A stretch of 64,000 nucleotides of DNA, taken from NCBI GenBank assembly GCA_910574455.1, contig CAJSYZ010000009.1:2249040-2313039 (forward strand). The letters run 5' to 3'. The notes below the pieces were generated by a model. It was given only the letters and a program-made list of their open reading frames with translations. It did not search any database and was not told the origin of the DNA. The position numbers were made by a program, and so were the translations under genes. Below, piece after piece: positions 25,001-34,189 of the stretch (its first letter is position 1; every line of letters begins with the position of its first letter). Source of the stretch: Trichaptum fuscoviolaceum. Lineage: Eukaryota; Basidiomycota; Agaricomycetes; Hymenochaetales; Trichaptaceae.

Positions 25001-25393
25001 TATTCTGCACGTCGCTCGGATAATTCCATCAGCTGCCAGTGTACCAAGGACCCTCGCAACATTTTCTTCCACGCGTCCTACGCGTGTATTGGCCATCTCT
25101 ACATGCACTGTTGTCTCAGCACCCTTTTCAGGGATGAAACGCGCGGCCTCCCATTCCCTCTTTACAGGGCAATAGAGTCGGACCGTACTGGTGAGCTGTC
25201 CGATGACAACAATGGTATTGTTGGCTATAGGGGGGGCCGTCTCGTCCGACAGTGCATACAATCGCAATTGCGTCGTCGCAGGATCAGTCCAGCCTGCCGT
25301 CGCCGGCTTCCGGTCTTCATCTGCGAAGAAAAAGTCGTCGGAGCGTTGGAATTTTGCATTTGGAAGAGCAGCTGGAGAGGCTTCGCGCTTCAT
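22079..25393 (-). CDS. SNF2-family ATPase with internal RING finger (Rad5/Rad16/HLTF-like)
   Basis: DNA-dependent ATPase/translocase with a probable E3 ubiquitin ligase finger, expected in the nucleus. Ten minus-strand exons: 25393-24989, 24934-24661, 24606-24490, 24431-24232, 24174-23750, 23688-22687, 22633-22607, 22556-22359, 22301-22265, 22213-22079, giving 939 residues. Helicase motif I is LLADDMGLGKT near residue 335. Motif II DEAH is assembled across the exon 5/6 junction near 473, followed by CMTGTPIQNK. A RING-like cluster (CSHCGAEL ... CCGHIYCHGC ... CADCDAPL) lies near residues 657-735. Motifs V and VI follow as KSVVFSQW, YIRLDGTM, SLKAGGLGLNLT and QAVDRVYRIGQKR. Exon 8 ends at a GC donor (gcatgt), the only way to keep phase and give DPHWSPAVE. 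The roughly 300-residue N terminus is unassigned; a HIRAN domain was not recognised. The region is GC-richer than its neighbours. Confidence 0.9.
22302..22358 (-). other. non-canonical GC-AG intron in the SNF2 gene
   Basis: 57-base intron with donor gcatgt and acceptor ttttag. It splits the tryptophan codon of the conserved DPxW[NS]PAVE motif. No GT donor nearby keeps the reading phase. Confidence 0.7.
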
Positions 25394-26315
25394 GGTGGTG
25401 GTCGGTGGTCAAGAGGCACCGCGGAGAAATCTCCGTTATATAGAATGTCTAGACGTGCCTAAAAAGGATGTCTAACTTGCGCGTAGTATTGTGACTGACG
25501 CGTACTACTAGTACGTGGTGTGACATAAAAGTATGCGTACGGCGTACCTGGTCACGAGCGCCGACTTGAAGTTTCTATCCTCTCTCTGTTGTGTCGTGTT
25601 CTCGGGCGTGCTGGTCTGTAATTGCCCTTAAACGAGATGGATGCTTCGCAAACTGCATTTTCGTCGACGATTTTGTGGATTGCTCTTTGTGTTTGTTGTA
25701 ATGCATGCCAAGGGGGTCTGAATATACCGCGTTCTATCTCTTGAAGGTATGTGGCTTGAGCGATGGGCTTTATCATCATCTGTGGTGCCTCAGTGCTTGG
25801 TTTCAATTCACGTAGAACACCTCGACGCGGATAAATAGACTGGATTCGACGCTATGGTCCTCTAGTGAGCGTCCACTGACCGTGAATCGAACATCTGTCA
25901 TTTCAATCAATCCTTCTCCATTGGCAGTCTCGCCATCGTTTGTCCTTCGTCAGTGTCATCGATGCCCGGGCAGCCTTCTCTGTTGACAGTCTTGCCGTCG
26001 TCCGTCCAACCGATACACGATGGTATTCTTCTCTGCCTCTGGCAATCTTCGCAGTTGACAGCCTCGCCATACGTTCCCGCTATTCTCAGTCATCCCGGGC
26101 TGCATCAGTGCCAATCGAGATCCAGGCTCTGACAGTCTTTGCCTTATCCAGCTCCGGCTCACGCCAATATCGGCCATCTCGGTTGTGCTCTGGTGGATCG
26201 CAGCTGCGCTGGCAGCGTATATAGAGACCCAGGGAGTTCTCTTTGTTCTTGTTATCCTTCTCGTCCCCCTTTCACTTTCTACAATTTAGCCTGTACTGAG
26301 GTTCAACATATCTGG
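25394..26315. repeat. intergenic region with degenerate repeat units
   Basis: Three imperfect copies of a unit built on TTGRCAGTCTYGCCRTCGT occur at about 25906-25970, 25974-26008 and 26041-26078, and a related copy lies at 28172-28236 beyond the two plus-strand genes. The 65-base copies at 25906 and 28172 agree at about 52 positions by eye. The remainder is the divergent promoter region of the SNF2 gene and the next plus-strand gene. Confidence 0.5.
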
Positions 26316-26970
26316 ATGCCCCCTAAGCGTGAGTATTCTGCATTCATACATTGTCGGGCGGCGTTGCTCAACGTTTGGCAGGGTCTACGCGATGCGGCGG
26401 GGCCCGTTTGAAGACGCAGGCGGCCATTGAGAATAGCGCGTTTCTCAAAGCCGTCGCCAACAATATGGCCGTCCTTGATGCATTCATCGAGGAGGATTCG
26501 ACCCGCATCTTGGTGGCACCCGTGACGGTGAGAAACAGAAAGCTTGTCGTAAAAAAATACTTTGCATACGTCGAGGCTGCCTTTCCCTTTTACGCGGAGC
26601 AGCCATTCGCCGAGGAGGGCCTTATAGGTGTGTCCGGCTTTCTGTCCCTCTTCGACAATTGCTGATTGTAGCTTCATGGCAGAAAAGGCAGCCGCATCGG
26701 TTAAGAAGCTGCAGAGTGCCCATATGAGTCGTCCTTGCGGGCTCTAGGTTGTTGAACTGGTCTGATGGCCTGCATATAGCGACCTCGTATGCCCCCGACT
26801 GCTCAGCGCGCCTCTGTGAGATCTGCTTGAATCCATTGCAGCTTCTGTCCGCTGATGGCCGAGTTGTGTGCGCCGATTTGTGTACGTGGTGCTTTACTAC
26901 GGTAACACTCGCTAGGGAACGTCCGTATCGGAGCCTACGACTATGGCATCGTCGACGTTGCTCTCCGTAG
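26316..26970 (+). CDS. unrecognised spliced gene; 3' exons uncertain
   Basis: Exon 1 (26316-26328, encoding MPPK plus one base) joins exon 2 (26382-26627) in phase and gives a basic, helical segment: TQAAIENSAFLKAVANN, then a block with VRNRKLVVKKYFAYVE and FPFYAEQPFAEEGLI. The intron between them has a gtgagt donor. Beyond this, a 55-base intron to an acceptor near 26682 keeps an alanine/lysine helix (EKAAASVKKLQ) in frame. Further splicing could reach a Cys-containing segment (ARLCEICLNPLQLL) ending near 26970, but several solutions exist. The helical K/R-rich region loosely resembles the core-binding part of tyrosine recombinases; this is a weak impression, not an assignment. It lies divergent from the SNF2 gene. 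Confidence 0.4.
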
Positions 26971-27040
26971 CCTGAGGTTCCATCATCTTTACTCGGCGGC
27001 TCTCTGACTGAGGAATGTTTAGAACACGAACCGTTTGATC

Positions 27041-28090
27041 ATGATCCCAGACAGCGATGACGAGGACAATATGGTCCTCGCTCACCCCAAGCTAGCCGTA
27101 TGATTCCTCTTTTTTTTGCGTGTTCGAGCTAGTCTGACATTTCGTCTGCCTCCAGCGCGCAGCGAAGCGACCTGATGTGAGTCAAGTCTCTTTCCCTCGT
27201 GTCCCGCAGCTGAGAGTGCCCTAGTCCTCGGAGCCGGCCCCGAGCAAGCCATCAAAGGCGCTCCCCGCTGCCGACGGTAAAAAACCAAGTGACCGACCTC
27301 CCGGGCCGAAGAAAGCGGCCACTAGTGGGGGCGTTGCCGCCAAAAAGTCTTCCAAGGCCAAGGAGCCGACCCGCAGCGTCTCCAAGGACCCCGCCGGCGA
27401 ACCTCTGAAGAAAGCCGCTGCCGGTGATTCAGTCAAGAAGTCCAAGGGGAAGGGACCATCCAAGGTCAAGGTCAAGGACACAGAACAGGCACCACCATCC
27501 CTTGCCGACGCGCTTGTTCTTGCGGTGTGTATCATGGGGCTTGCCACAATGGTTCATGCTCACTGATTTGACCGTAGGCCGCGAAAGTGGGCCCCGTTCG
27601 CCGGCAGACCGAGCCGTTCACAGCCGATGTGCGCCCCTTTCTTGTTCAGTGGGATTCACACGACGCCCGTTGCCTTTAGGATCTGGAAAAGTTCTTCTGC
27701 GGCGCGAAGCCTTTTCCCGCCGACTTTAGCGATCAAATTGCGGCATTCAACGCGCGGCTCCAGGTCCAGTCCATGCAACTCAAGCGGAAGCGGGATGACG
27801 ATATGGACGCCATCACGCAAAAGCGGCATACAGAGCTCATGGAGGCCTTGCAAGAGCAGAGCAAGCTTTTGAGGGAACTGTGTTCGGTCACTAGTGCTCA
27901 GGGCACTCGCGCTAGTGGGGAGAGCGATACCGGACGCGTAGAGCTGGGAGACAACGGAGACAGTGGCGAGGATGGAGAACCGAGGACGAGCGTGGCAGTG
28001 ACGATGCGTCGTCCGATTAGATTGAAAGAAGTAGAGGCCCGGCTGGGGCCCTGGGGAGAATCAGGCCTGATATGTGTACCTAGCCGTTAA
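27041..28090 (+). CDS. basic, coiled-coil protein of unknown function
   Basis: Five exons: 27041-27097, 27156-27176, 27225-27524, 27578-27628, 27680-28090, all in phase, giving 279 residues. The N terminus is acidic (MIPDSDDEDN). Residues about 27-125 are a Lys/Pro/Ala-rich, probably disordered tail with repeated KK and SK motifs, resembling histone H1-like or chromatin-associated tails. A short conserved-looking piece follows (ADDLEKFFCGAKPFPADF), then a long helix likely to form a coiled coil (about 155-205: FNARLQVQSMQLKRKRDDD ... ELMEALQEQSKLLREL) and a polar C terminus. No family is recognised. It follows the preceding anonymous gene on the same strand and ends about 230 bases before the tRNA gene, between imperfect direct repeats. 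Confidence 0.7.
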
Positions 28091-28171
28091 TTAACTCGTT
28101 ATTGTCTTGTTCACATTTTCGCCGTCCGCCCCGCACTTAGCGATTAACGGTTCACTGTCTGCAGTGTCGCC

Positions 28172-28236
28172 ATCAATGCTTCTCCACTGGCAGTCTTGTC
28201 GTCGTTTGTCCTGTGTCTTTGTCATCAATGCTCGCC
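28172..28236 (+). repeat. distal copy of the 65-base repeat
   Basis: About 80% identical by eye to 25906-25970 in the same orientation, so the two anonymous plus-strand genes lie between direct repeats. Confidence 0.5.
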
Positions 28237-28314
28237 GAGCCCAACAATAAACAAATAGTGACATAATAAAAAGAGCCCTGGGAAGCCGGGAGATGCCGGA
28301 GAAAGTGGCGTGGG

Positions 28315-28321
28315 AAAAAAA
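28315..28321 (-). terminator. Pol III terminator of the tRNA gene
   Basis: On the minus strand, a run of seven T residues starts at the 3' end of the tRNA acceptor stem, as expected for RNA polymerase III termination. Confidence 0.7.
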
Positions 28322-28444
28322 CCTGAGCCGGGACTCGAACCCGGAACCCCCACCTCGTGATTTCGTGGTAACCAACCGAACCCGGAATCGAACTCGCGGC
28401 TCGCCACTTAGGAAAGTGATGCTCTACCATTGAGCCACCCAGGC
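28320..28444 (-). tRNA. tRNA-Arg (anticodon CCT) with a 53-base intron
   Basis: Read on the minus strand, acceptor GCCTGGG pairs with CTCAGGT (two G-U pairs). The D stem is GCTC/GAGC with loop AATGGTA. The anticodon stem TCACT pairs with GGTGG, with loop TTCCTA-A. The T arm is CCGGG TTCGAGT CCCGG. The intron occupies 28408-28356, one base 3' of the anticodon, the standard eukaryotic site. Without it the anticodon stem cannot close and no 3' acceptor strand is found. A T run follows. The intron itself contains a T-loop-like sequence (GAGTTCGATTCC), so an automated scan might mis-fold this locus. Confidence 0.7.
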
Positions 28445-28732
28445 CTTGTTTTGTACCAAACATTTATTTATATATACCATTTTTATTGGCTCGCTTAAGT
28501 AAGTTTATGGACCCTGAGCCTTTTGCGTGGAGTATCAAAACCAAAGAGTGAATGTGAACTTGGTTAAGGCTTCAAGTCGAGCCTAGTAGCACCATCATAT
28601 CGCCCATCAACCACATTCACCTGCTCATTCTTCCCAGCGGAGAAACCCGAGTGTCGACTCTAAGTCAAGTGGACAACACAATATCGACATTGTAGCAATC
28701 CAACAAATGAACAGTCTGGAACAATTTGTCCG

Positions 28733-30027
28733 CTACTTCAAAGCGGACTGCAATGCATTCAACTCTTCCTTGCTCAGATCCAATTCATCGCCTTCCTTAC
28801 TTCGTTTCTCAATCCAGGCATTTAACTCAGCCTTGTCCTTTTCCTCTATAGCACTACCACTCCCAGAGGATGTGAAGTAGGTGTAAAACAGTCGCACGAG
28901 CTTCTCCTCAAGGTCTACATCTCCTTCTTGATCCCCGTCCCTTCCGTGTGGCACAGGACTGACGAGACCGCGGACTAGAGTAGGTAAAAATTTATGGACT
29001 TGCAAGGCTTGTAAGGTGGCAGGAGCAGTGGCAGCGGTCTCAGCGGTCAGGCTGACGTGTGAATTGGGGTGCATGGGTTGAGATTCGGTCGGAAGTTCGG
29101 ACTGGCCGCCCCCGAGGATACGCGCAGAAGAGGTAGGGGCAGCTGATGTAGACGGGGTCGCGGAGGATAGGAGGAGGGCATTGAGTAGGAATACAACTTT
29201 CCTGCGGACGATGATGTCGGGATCTGGTGTAAGCGATCAGTCATTATTCCTCACGATGTAGTATGCGACACGCTTTACCTTCCAACGCATCTTTCAGCAC
29301 TTGCCAACCGCCATTATCATTTAGCAGACTAACGCCTTTTGCGTTGTGCTTCAGCAGGCCGCTCAAAGCATATACTGCTTTTGAGCGCGTAGGTGACGAG
29401 GATTCGGTGGGCGAGAGATGGGAAAGGATGGAGTTCAGAGGAGATTCCGGTAGAGACAGATACTAAAAGCTCATCTCAGCACAGACATACGAAACGGATC
29501 GCAAAATCGTACTTACAGCGCTCTGTGCTGACGGATTGTTCTGTACAGCGGTCCCAATTATCCATAGCACGGCTGCACGCATACTATCCGTAGATGTTGG
29601 GGAGGTAAGCAGACTTTGAATGGTCGGCCACATGCCCATCTTCTCCATATCTATGGCAAATCGTGCATATATACAATCAACAACACTTCAAGCAATAAGA
29701 TAAAAAACCGTTACTCACTGTTTGCATTATCAATTTGCTCTATTAGCTATAGTCACAGTTGTTGTTAGCAAGCATAAGTGACACGAAATGTTGGCTGCGT
29801 ACCATCTCAAAATCATCCAGTGCCGTGAGCTTCGCGTCCTCGTCCTTCAGCTCATCCGTTGCCACTGCTAGCGCTTCCTTCATTAACTCGCTATCGGGCT
29901 TTCCCAAAATCGCGTCCAGTATCTCCGGGTCAATCGGTCTTGGTGGTTGACCACCGTCAGATCCTGGCGGAGCACCTTGAGGGTCGCTGTTTTCGAGAGA
30001 CCAGCGTAGTATAGATTGCATATTCAT
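28733..30027 (-). CDS. FES1: Hsp70 nucleotide exchange factor Fes1
   Basis: Cytosolic armadillo-type exchange factor that releases ADP from Hsp70 (Ssa/Ssb), related to human HspBP1. Five minus-strand exons: 30027-29803, 29746-29719, 29650-29517, 29462-29279, 29223-28733, giving 353 residues. The N-terminal MQSILRWSLENS, a Gly/Pro/Gln-rich linker, IDPEILDAILGKPDSELMKEAL and the armadillo core are typical: LIEQIDNANNMEKMGMW, RAAVLWIIGTAVQNNPSAQ and YALSGLLKHN. The C-terminal region carries a low-complexity Ser/Ala insert (about 210-260) that many family members lack. It ends in EELNALQSALK. The second exon is only 28 bases. Confidence 0.95.
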
Positions 30028-31103
30028 CTTGAAAGGAGGACCTGCGTCGCAGTGATACAGTCTTGTAAGGTATAGCCAGGAAGTACTTCAGGTAGTAGTA
30101 CAAGTGTCGAAAGGAATTGCAGAAAATGAAGCGCGAAGCTTTTGACTATGTTTCATCTCGACCATCTTGAACTTGGCGGAACCATCGAGAACTTGAAGTC
30201 CGGATTTGGTCATCCATCTTCTTTGCAGTTATTTGTACACTGGCACCGTGAAGCACGTGACTGCTCTCTATAACTGGAACAAAGGCCGGCGAGATTTTTT
30301 CATCGCTTGTCTTACTCGCAACGTGCGTCTGCGACTTTGCGTCCTGCGCTGTTCTCTTGCACTTTTGTCAGATATTGGACACGTTTTCTTTGGATTTGGC
30401 TCTAGGGTGATTGAATGAAGTGCCAGTGGTGAGTTTTCTAGCTTATCGTCAAACCACGAGCGTATGATGCATCAAACGAATATACCATACTTATCTTTAC
30501 CACATTCTTAATCTACACATGTAGATCCAAATTCAGCCTTGGCTGACGCTCTTTTCATCCTCCTTTGCTCACTTACCTTCAAGACGTACTGACTGATCTC
30601 CCTTCAGGTTCTACTTGGTCGATCGCATAGGAGATTTGCAGCTGATGGTGAGCATCTTGAATTTTAACTTTGCTCATAATACCCCTTCTTCATCTTCTAC
30701 CCTATGTGATGAACACTCTCACCGATGGGCGGACACGAAGCCAATCCTATTCCAAACTTCCCATGTGTACAAAATTGGGAGGGGGTGCGGCAATTGTTGA
30801 TATCATCGCGTTATCTGACCATCACCTTTCTTCAATACCTTGTGTTCATTGGATTTTCTATTCTAATTGCTCTCCCAGGTATTTTCGTGAGCTGATGACA
30901 ACGAGTATATAGCTGTGAGATATTTCACGCTTTTGCACATGTATCTACATACTTTTTTGTAGCGTACATAATGTTATCCTACTTTTAAATTGTGGCGACA
31001 TTACATGCATGATATCCGTAATCTGAAAGAAAAGATGTTAAAAATAGCAAACGTGCAAGGTGCAAGGACGTACATACATGCGAAAGATGCCAATATACCA
31101 TTG
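30028..31103. other. FES1 upstream region and 3' flank of the membrane protein gene
   Basis: Mostly AT-rich. It contains strong splice-like sites on the plus strand (donors at 30429 and 30648, acceptor before 30608) and a 56-codon frame at 30725-30895, listed separately. No larger gene is visible. Confidence 0.4.
30725..30895 (+). CDS. possible 56-residue microprotein with one membrane segment
   Basis: ATG-initiated frame MGGHEANPIPNFPCV..., with a hydrophobic C-terminal stretch (YLVFIGFSILIALPGIFV) directly before the stop, as in tail-anchored microproteins. Against it: the end of the hydrophobic stretch coincides with a good intron 3' end (ctaattgctctcccag), so it may be intronic sequence of a spliced transcript starting at 30415. 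There is no family match. Treat as a candidate only. Confidence 0.25.
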   Translation: MGGHEANPIPNFPCVQNWEGVRQLLISSRYLTITFLQYLVFIGFSILIALPGIFVS

Positions 31104-32717
31104 CTACCACAACCCAACCCACATCCCAATGCCTGCAAATACAAGCCCCAAGCCAACAAGGCAAGCGATGTATGCAGCGACATGGACTCCTATTCGCGAT
31201 ATTACTTCAGATTTGTGTAGGATACCGAGAAAGATGTGAATGGAGGTGAGGACGATGAAGGTGGGTAGAAGAGCACGCCAATGAGAAGGATTTGGTTCTA
31301 TACCGTGGTCTCTGTCTCCCAAAGACAGAAGATCAACGAGGTCCGGAGGACTCGCCCTTGCACGAGATTGATTGCACATGTAGGCGAAACCAAGCGTCAA
31401 AGTGATTCCAAGGCTCAGAAGAATGCTATCCAACCGCTGGAGAATGGCGATAAATACCGGTATGCGAACAAAAGGGACTCCATAGAATGCTTCAAGGTCT
31501 TCGCGCGCTTTGACATTAGAAAAGCGAACTATCGCTAAATCCAGTTCCAGGGCTTCCGGGGCCTCGCCATTTGTTCTATCTCCGACTACAACTCCAGAGA
31601 TAGAGTTACCTTTGAGGTCCGAATCATCGGCATCGGGGCCAACGCATGGGATAGCTTGGACTACTCTCTCCTCGGCCACTCCACTTGATACACCCAATCC
31701 AACATTCAAGTTCTCGAGTGAACCTTCATCAAACGGAACCGGAAGTCCACCTTCGGCCAAATCTAGTCCCAAGCCTGAATCTGCTTCGACATCGGAATAT
31801 GCAGCAAGCTGCTCGTAGCCTTGCACAATTCCTACACACACCTCCGCTAACGCCCACCCAAGAGCCAGGAACCAAAAGATGCGGAACGAGCGATCGAAGA
31901 CATACATCTGACCCTCGCCATGCTTCCTAGGATGTGGTCTATGATGGATAGTAGACCAGTGGATGTCGAGGATGTAGAACGACGTAAGCCGCAGGACCTC
32001 TTGAAATGTCACAAAAAGTGCAGAGTGGATGTACGGTGCCCATAGCGTCGCCCTTTCTTGAACAAATCGCCTTTCCTGTAGGACCTTTGAAAAAATCACC
32101 GGAACTTGGGAAGATACAAAGGTGGATGATGGGACACGCAGGCAGTGAGAGAGGCACCAAAGCGCTGCAGCTAAAATGATGCTTCTCGATAATTCGGCAA
32201 GCGACGGAGATTGAGGCAGTGACAGAGGCCAAATGAGAGCTGGTAATGATGAGAAGAGAACGAAGAAGAGGAGACACGAGAGTGGAACCAGTATGTAGAG
32301 TCTTTTAGTGCGCAAGTATGCTTCTACAAAAACGCATATAATGCGATTGGTCAATACTAGTCCGAAACCGAGCGTAGACAGACAAATACCTCTGAGAGTT
32401 TCCTCATTCTCATCATCCCCTCCGTCGGCATTGTCACCATCTTCATAATCCCTCCCCTGATCTACCTCCGCAGTCTCGCGCATCGCCCACGCAGGCGGTG
32501 ACCCCCCACTTTCAGAGTCGTCATCCTCTGGTACTTGCTGTAGCCGCTCGCCGGAACTCGACCCTGATGCACCGCGCTTTCTACGAGTTTGCGATACAGC
32601 ACCGTAGTTGGCGACGCCTTCACCCTTGAATGAGTCTGCGCCTGTACTCACTGTTGCCTTTCCCTTGTTCCGAAGGGCGTTTGTTATGGCTGCAGCTGCG
32701 GTATTTGTATGCGGCAT
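31104..32717 (-). CDS. multipass membrane protein of unknown function
   Basis: A single exon of 537 codons on the minus strand starts at the ATG at 32717. The first 105 residues are polar and acidic (GSSSGERLQQVPEDDDSES; GDNADGGDDENEE). About eight hydrophobic segments follow, near residues 110-135, 140-165, 170-195, 285-305, 420-450, 480-500 and 510-535, the last ending VGLGLVFAGIGMWVGLW. A hydrophilic, Asp/Glu/Gly-rich loop of about 110 residues sits at 305-415. Distinct pieces are HWSTIHHRPHPRKHGEGQMYVFDRS (loop) and HWRALLPTFIVLTSIHIFLG. No transporter signature is recognised, so function is not assigned. An uninterrupted exon of this size is exceptional in this intron-dense window. It shares a roughly 495-base divergent promoter region with the next gene. 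Confidence 0.8.
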   Translation of the reverse strand: MPHTNTAAAAITNALRNKGKATVSTGADSFKGEGVANYGAVSQTRRKRGASGSSSGERLQQVPEDDDSESGGSPPAWAMRETAEVDQGRDYEDGDNADGGDDENEETLRGICLSTLGFGLVLTNRIICVFVEAYLRTKRLYILVPLSCLLFFVLFSSLPALIWPLSLPQSPSLAELSRSIILAAALWCLSHCLRVPSSTFVSSQVPVIFSKVLQERRFVQERATLWAPYIHSALFVTFQEVLRLTSFYILDIHWSTIHHRPHPRKHGEGQMYVFDRSFRIFWFLALGWALAEVCVGIVQGYEQLAAYSDVEADSGLGLDLAEGGLPVPFDEGSLENLNVGLGVSSGVAEERVVQAIPCVGPDADDSDLKGNSISGVVVGDRTNGEAPEALELDLAIVRFSNVKAREDLEAFYGVPFVRIPVFIAILQRLDSILLSLGITLTLGFAYMCNQSRARASPPDLVDLLSLGDRDHGIEPNPSHWRALLPTFIVLTSIHIFLGILHKSEVISRIGVHVAAYIACLVGLGLVFAGIGMWVGLW

Positions 32718-33211
32718 TCCCGAAGCTTCAGCTCAGGTGGTATCACCCAATCCGAGTCAGAGAAAAGGATGAGCCTATGTCTCTGATGACCACTTTATGC
32801 AGAGAGAACTTTGTAAAGTGTACCCGACGGCCAGTTAAACGACCAGCGAACATGTCAGGCGCTCAAATTTAAAGAAATCTGGCGTGACGTGACGTATCAC
32901 TGACAAACTCCCGAATCGGAAGCATGCACACGTAGCGTGACCGAAACCGATCGGATCTTCAAGTTGCAATGCTGGATCCGGCACCGATTGCCGTTCAAGT
33001 TCAAGTTTACCGTATCAAGACCTCGTCGATCCTTGTGGCGCGGTCTAGCGCCCACATAAACGGGTCTTGATAGGGGTTCAAGCCCATTCCTCCCATTCTC
33101 TCCCTTCTCCCCCCTCCTCCTCTCGCATCCTCTACCTCGTAGCTCACCAGACTACAAGAGCTAATACTCTTGAAAGACATATTGAATATCTGCAATAACG
33201 AAACACTGATA
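32718..33211. promoter_or_regulatory. divergent promoter region
   Basis: Separates the ATG of the minus-strand membrane protein from the ATG of the plus-strand surface protein. A C/T-rich block (33090-33130) is probably part of the plus-strand 5' leader. No specific factor site can be named. Confidence 0.45.
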
Positions 33212-34189
33212 ATGATAACACACATTCGCTTTCTTTGCTCTCCTCTCCGAGTCGTTCTCCTGATTTACGTCCTGTTCACGAATCACGTCCTGCTTGTGCA
33301 ATCTGTTTCTGTACACCTACCATCCCTTCAGAGGAAGGATATATCTATTAGGCAGGATGGGGCCTCGCCTGAATTCCCTCAAAATCCACCCTCTTCAAGT
33401 TGTCCGTTATGTGAGGAGAACTATGCCAACATCAACAGCTGCGCGGCGGCAGCGCCCGTCTTTGCGAACTTCTCCATGGTACGTCAAACTCCCATATCGG
33501 TTAGTTTTCTGGTCACTGACTCGTCTCAGATCATATTCAACCCTGGTGCATTCATCAGCGTCATCGAATGTGCATGTACGGACACCTTTCAATCTGCTTA
33601 TCCGCAATGTGTTGACTGGTGAGCTTTTCTCTTTTCTGATGAGATATGCCACGAGCATACATGACAACATGAGAGCTTCTTGATAGTGCCAGATATGGAA
33701 AGGCGAAGAAACCCTTTTGATAGGCTTTCTAGCTATGTAACATGCATGCTCGAGAATCATTCTCCCATTCCATTAACCTATCCCACATAATTTCGACGAC
33801 CTCACATAAACTGGCATACATCCTATCATGATGCCTCTTTGAGCTCACTCCATAACTACTCTTCCTCACCTTTGGTTCTATCTGACGTACGTGATTATAC
33901 ATGTAGCTTCACAAAAACCAATCAAACGGCATTCCTAAACGTCTCATCGGACGACACGCCATCTATTATACAAGGTATTCGGAACGTATGCGCACTCGAG
34001 AGTGTCCTCTTGGGAAACGTTTCGAACTCCGATGGGGAGACAACTCCTTCGTCATCCGCACCAGTCAGCTCTGTGACTGCAAGTACGGGGGAAAGCGTTA
34101 AGCTTGGATTTGGGCTACTTCTCTCAGCCCGAGTGATAGAGGCTGGCACTTTCGCGCTGGCCTGCTTGTTGGGATGGACAATACTTTGA
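33212..34189 (+). CDS. secreted, cysteine-containing, probably GPI-anchored surface protein
   Basis: Three exons: 33212-33478, 33530-33618, 33907-34189, giving 212 residues. The ATG at 33212 starts a signal peptide with core LRVVLLIYVLFTNHVLLVQS; an in-frame TTG further upstream is ignored. The mature part has cysteines in CPLCEENYANINSC, ECACTDTF, YPQCVDCF and RNVCALE, plus N-glycosylation sites (NFS, NQT, NVS). A Ser/Thr-rich linker (TTPSSSAPVSSVTAST) precedes a hydrophobic C-terminal tail (AGTFALACLLGWTIL), the usual layout of fungal GPI-anchored proteins. The spaced-cysteine pattern is common in basidiomycete secreted proteins of unknown function. Intron 2 is 288 bases, so a missing small exon there cannot be excluded. 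Confidence 0.75.
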
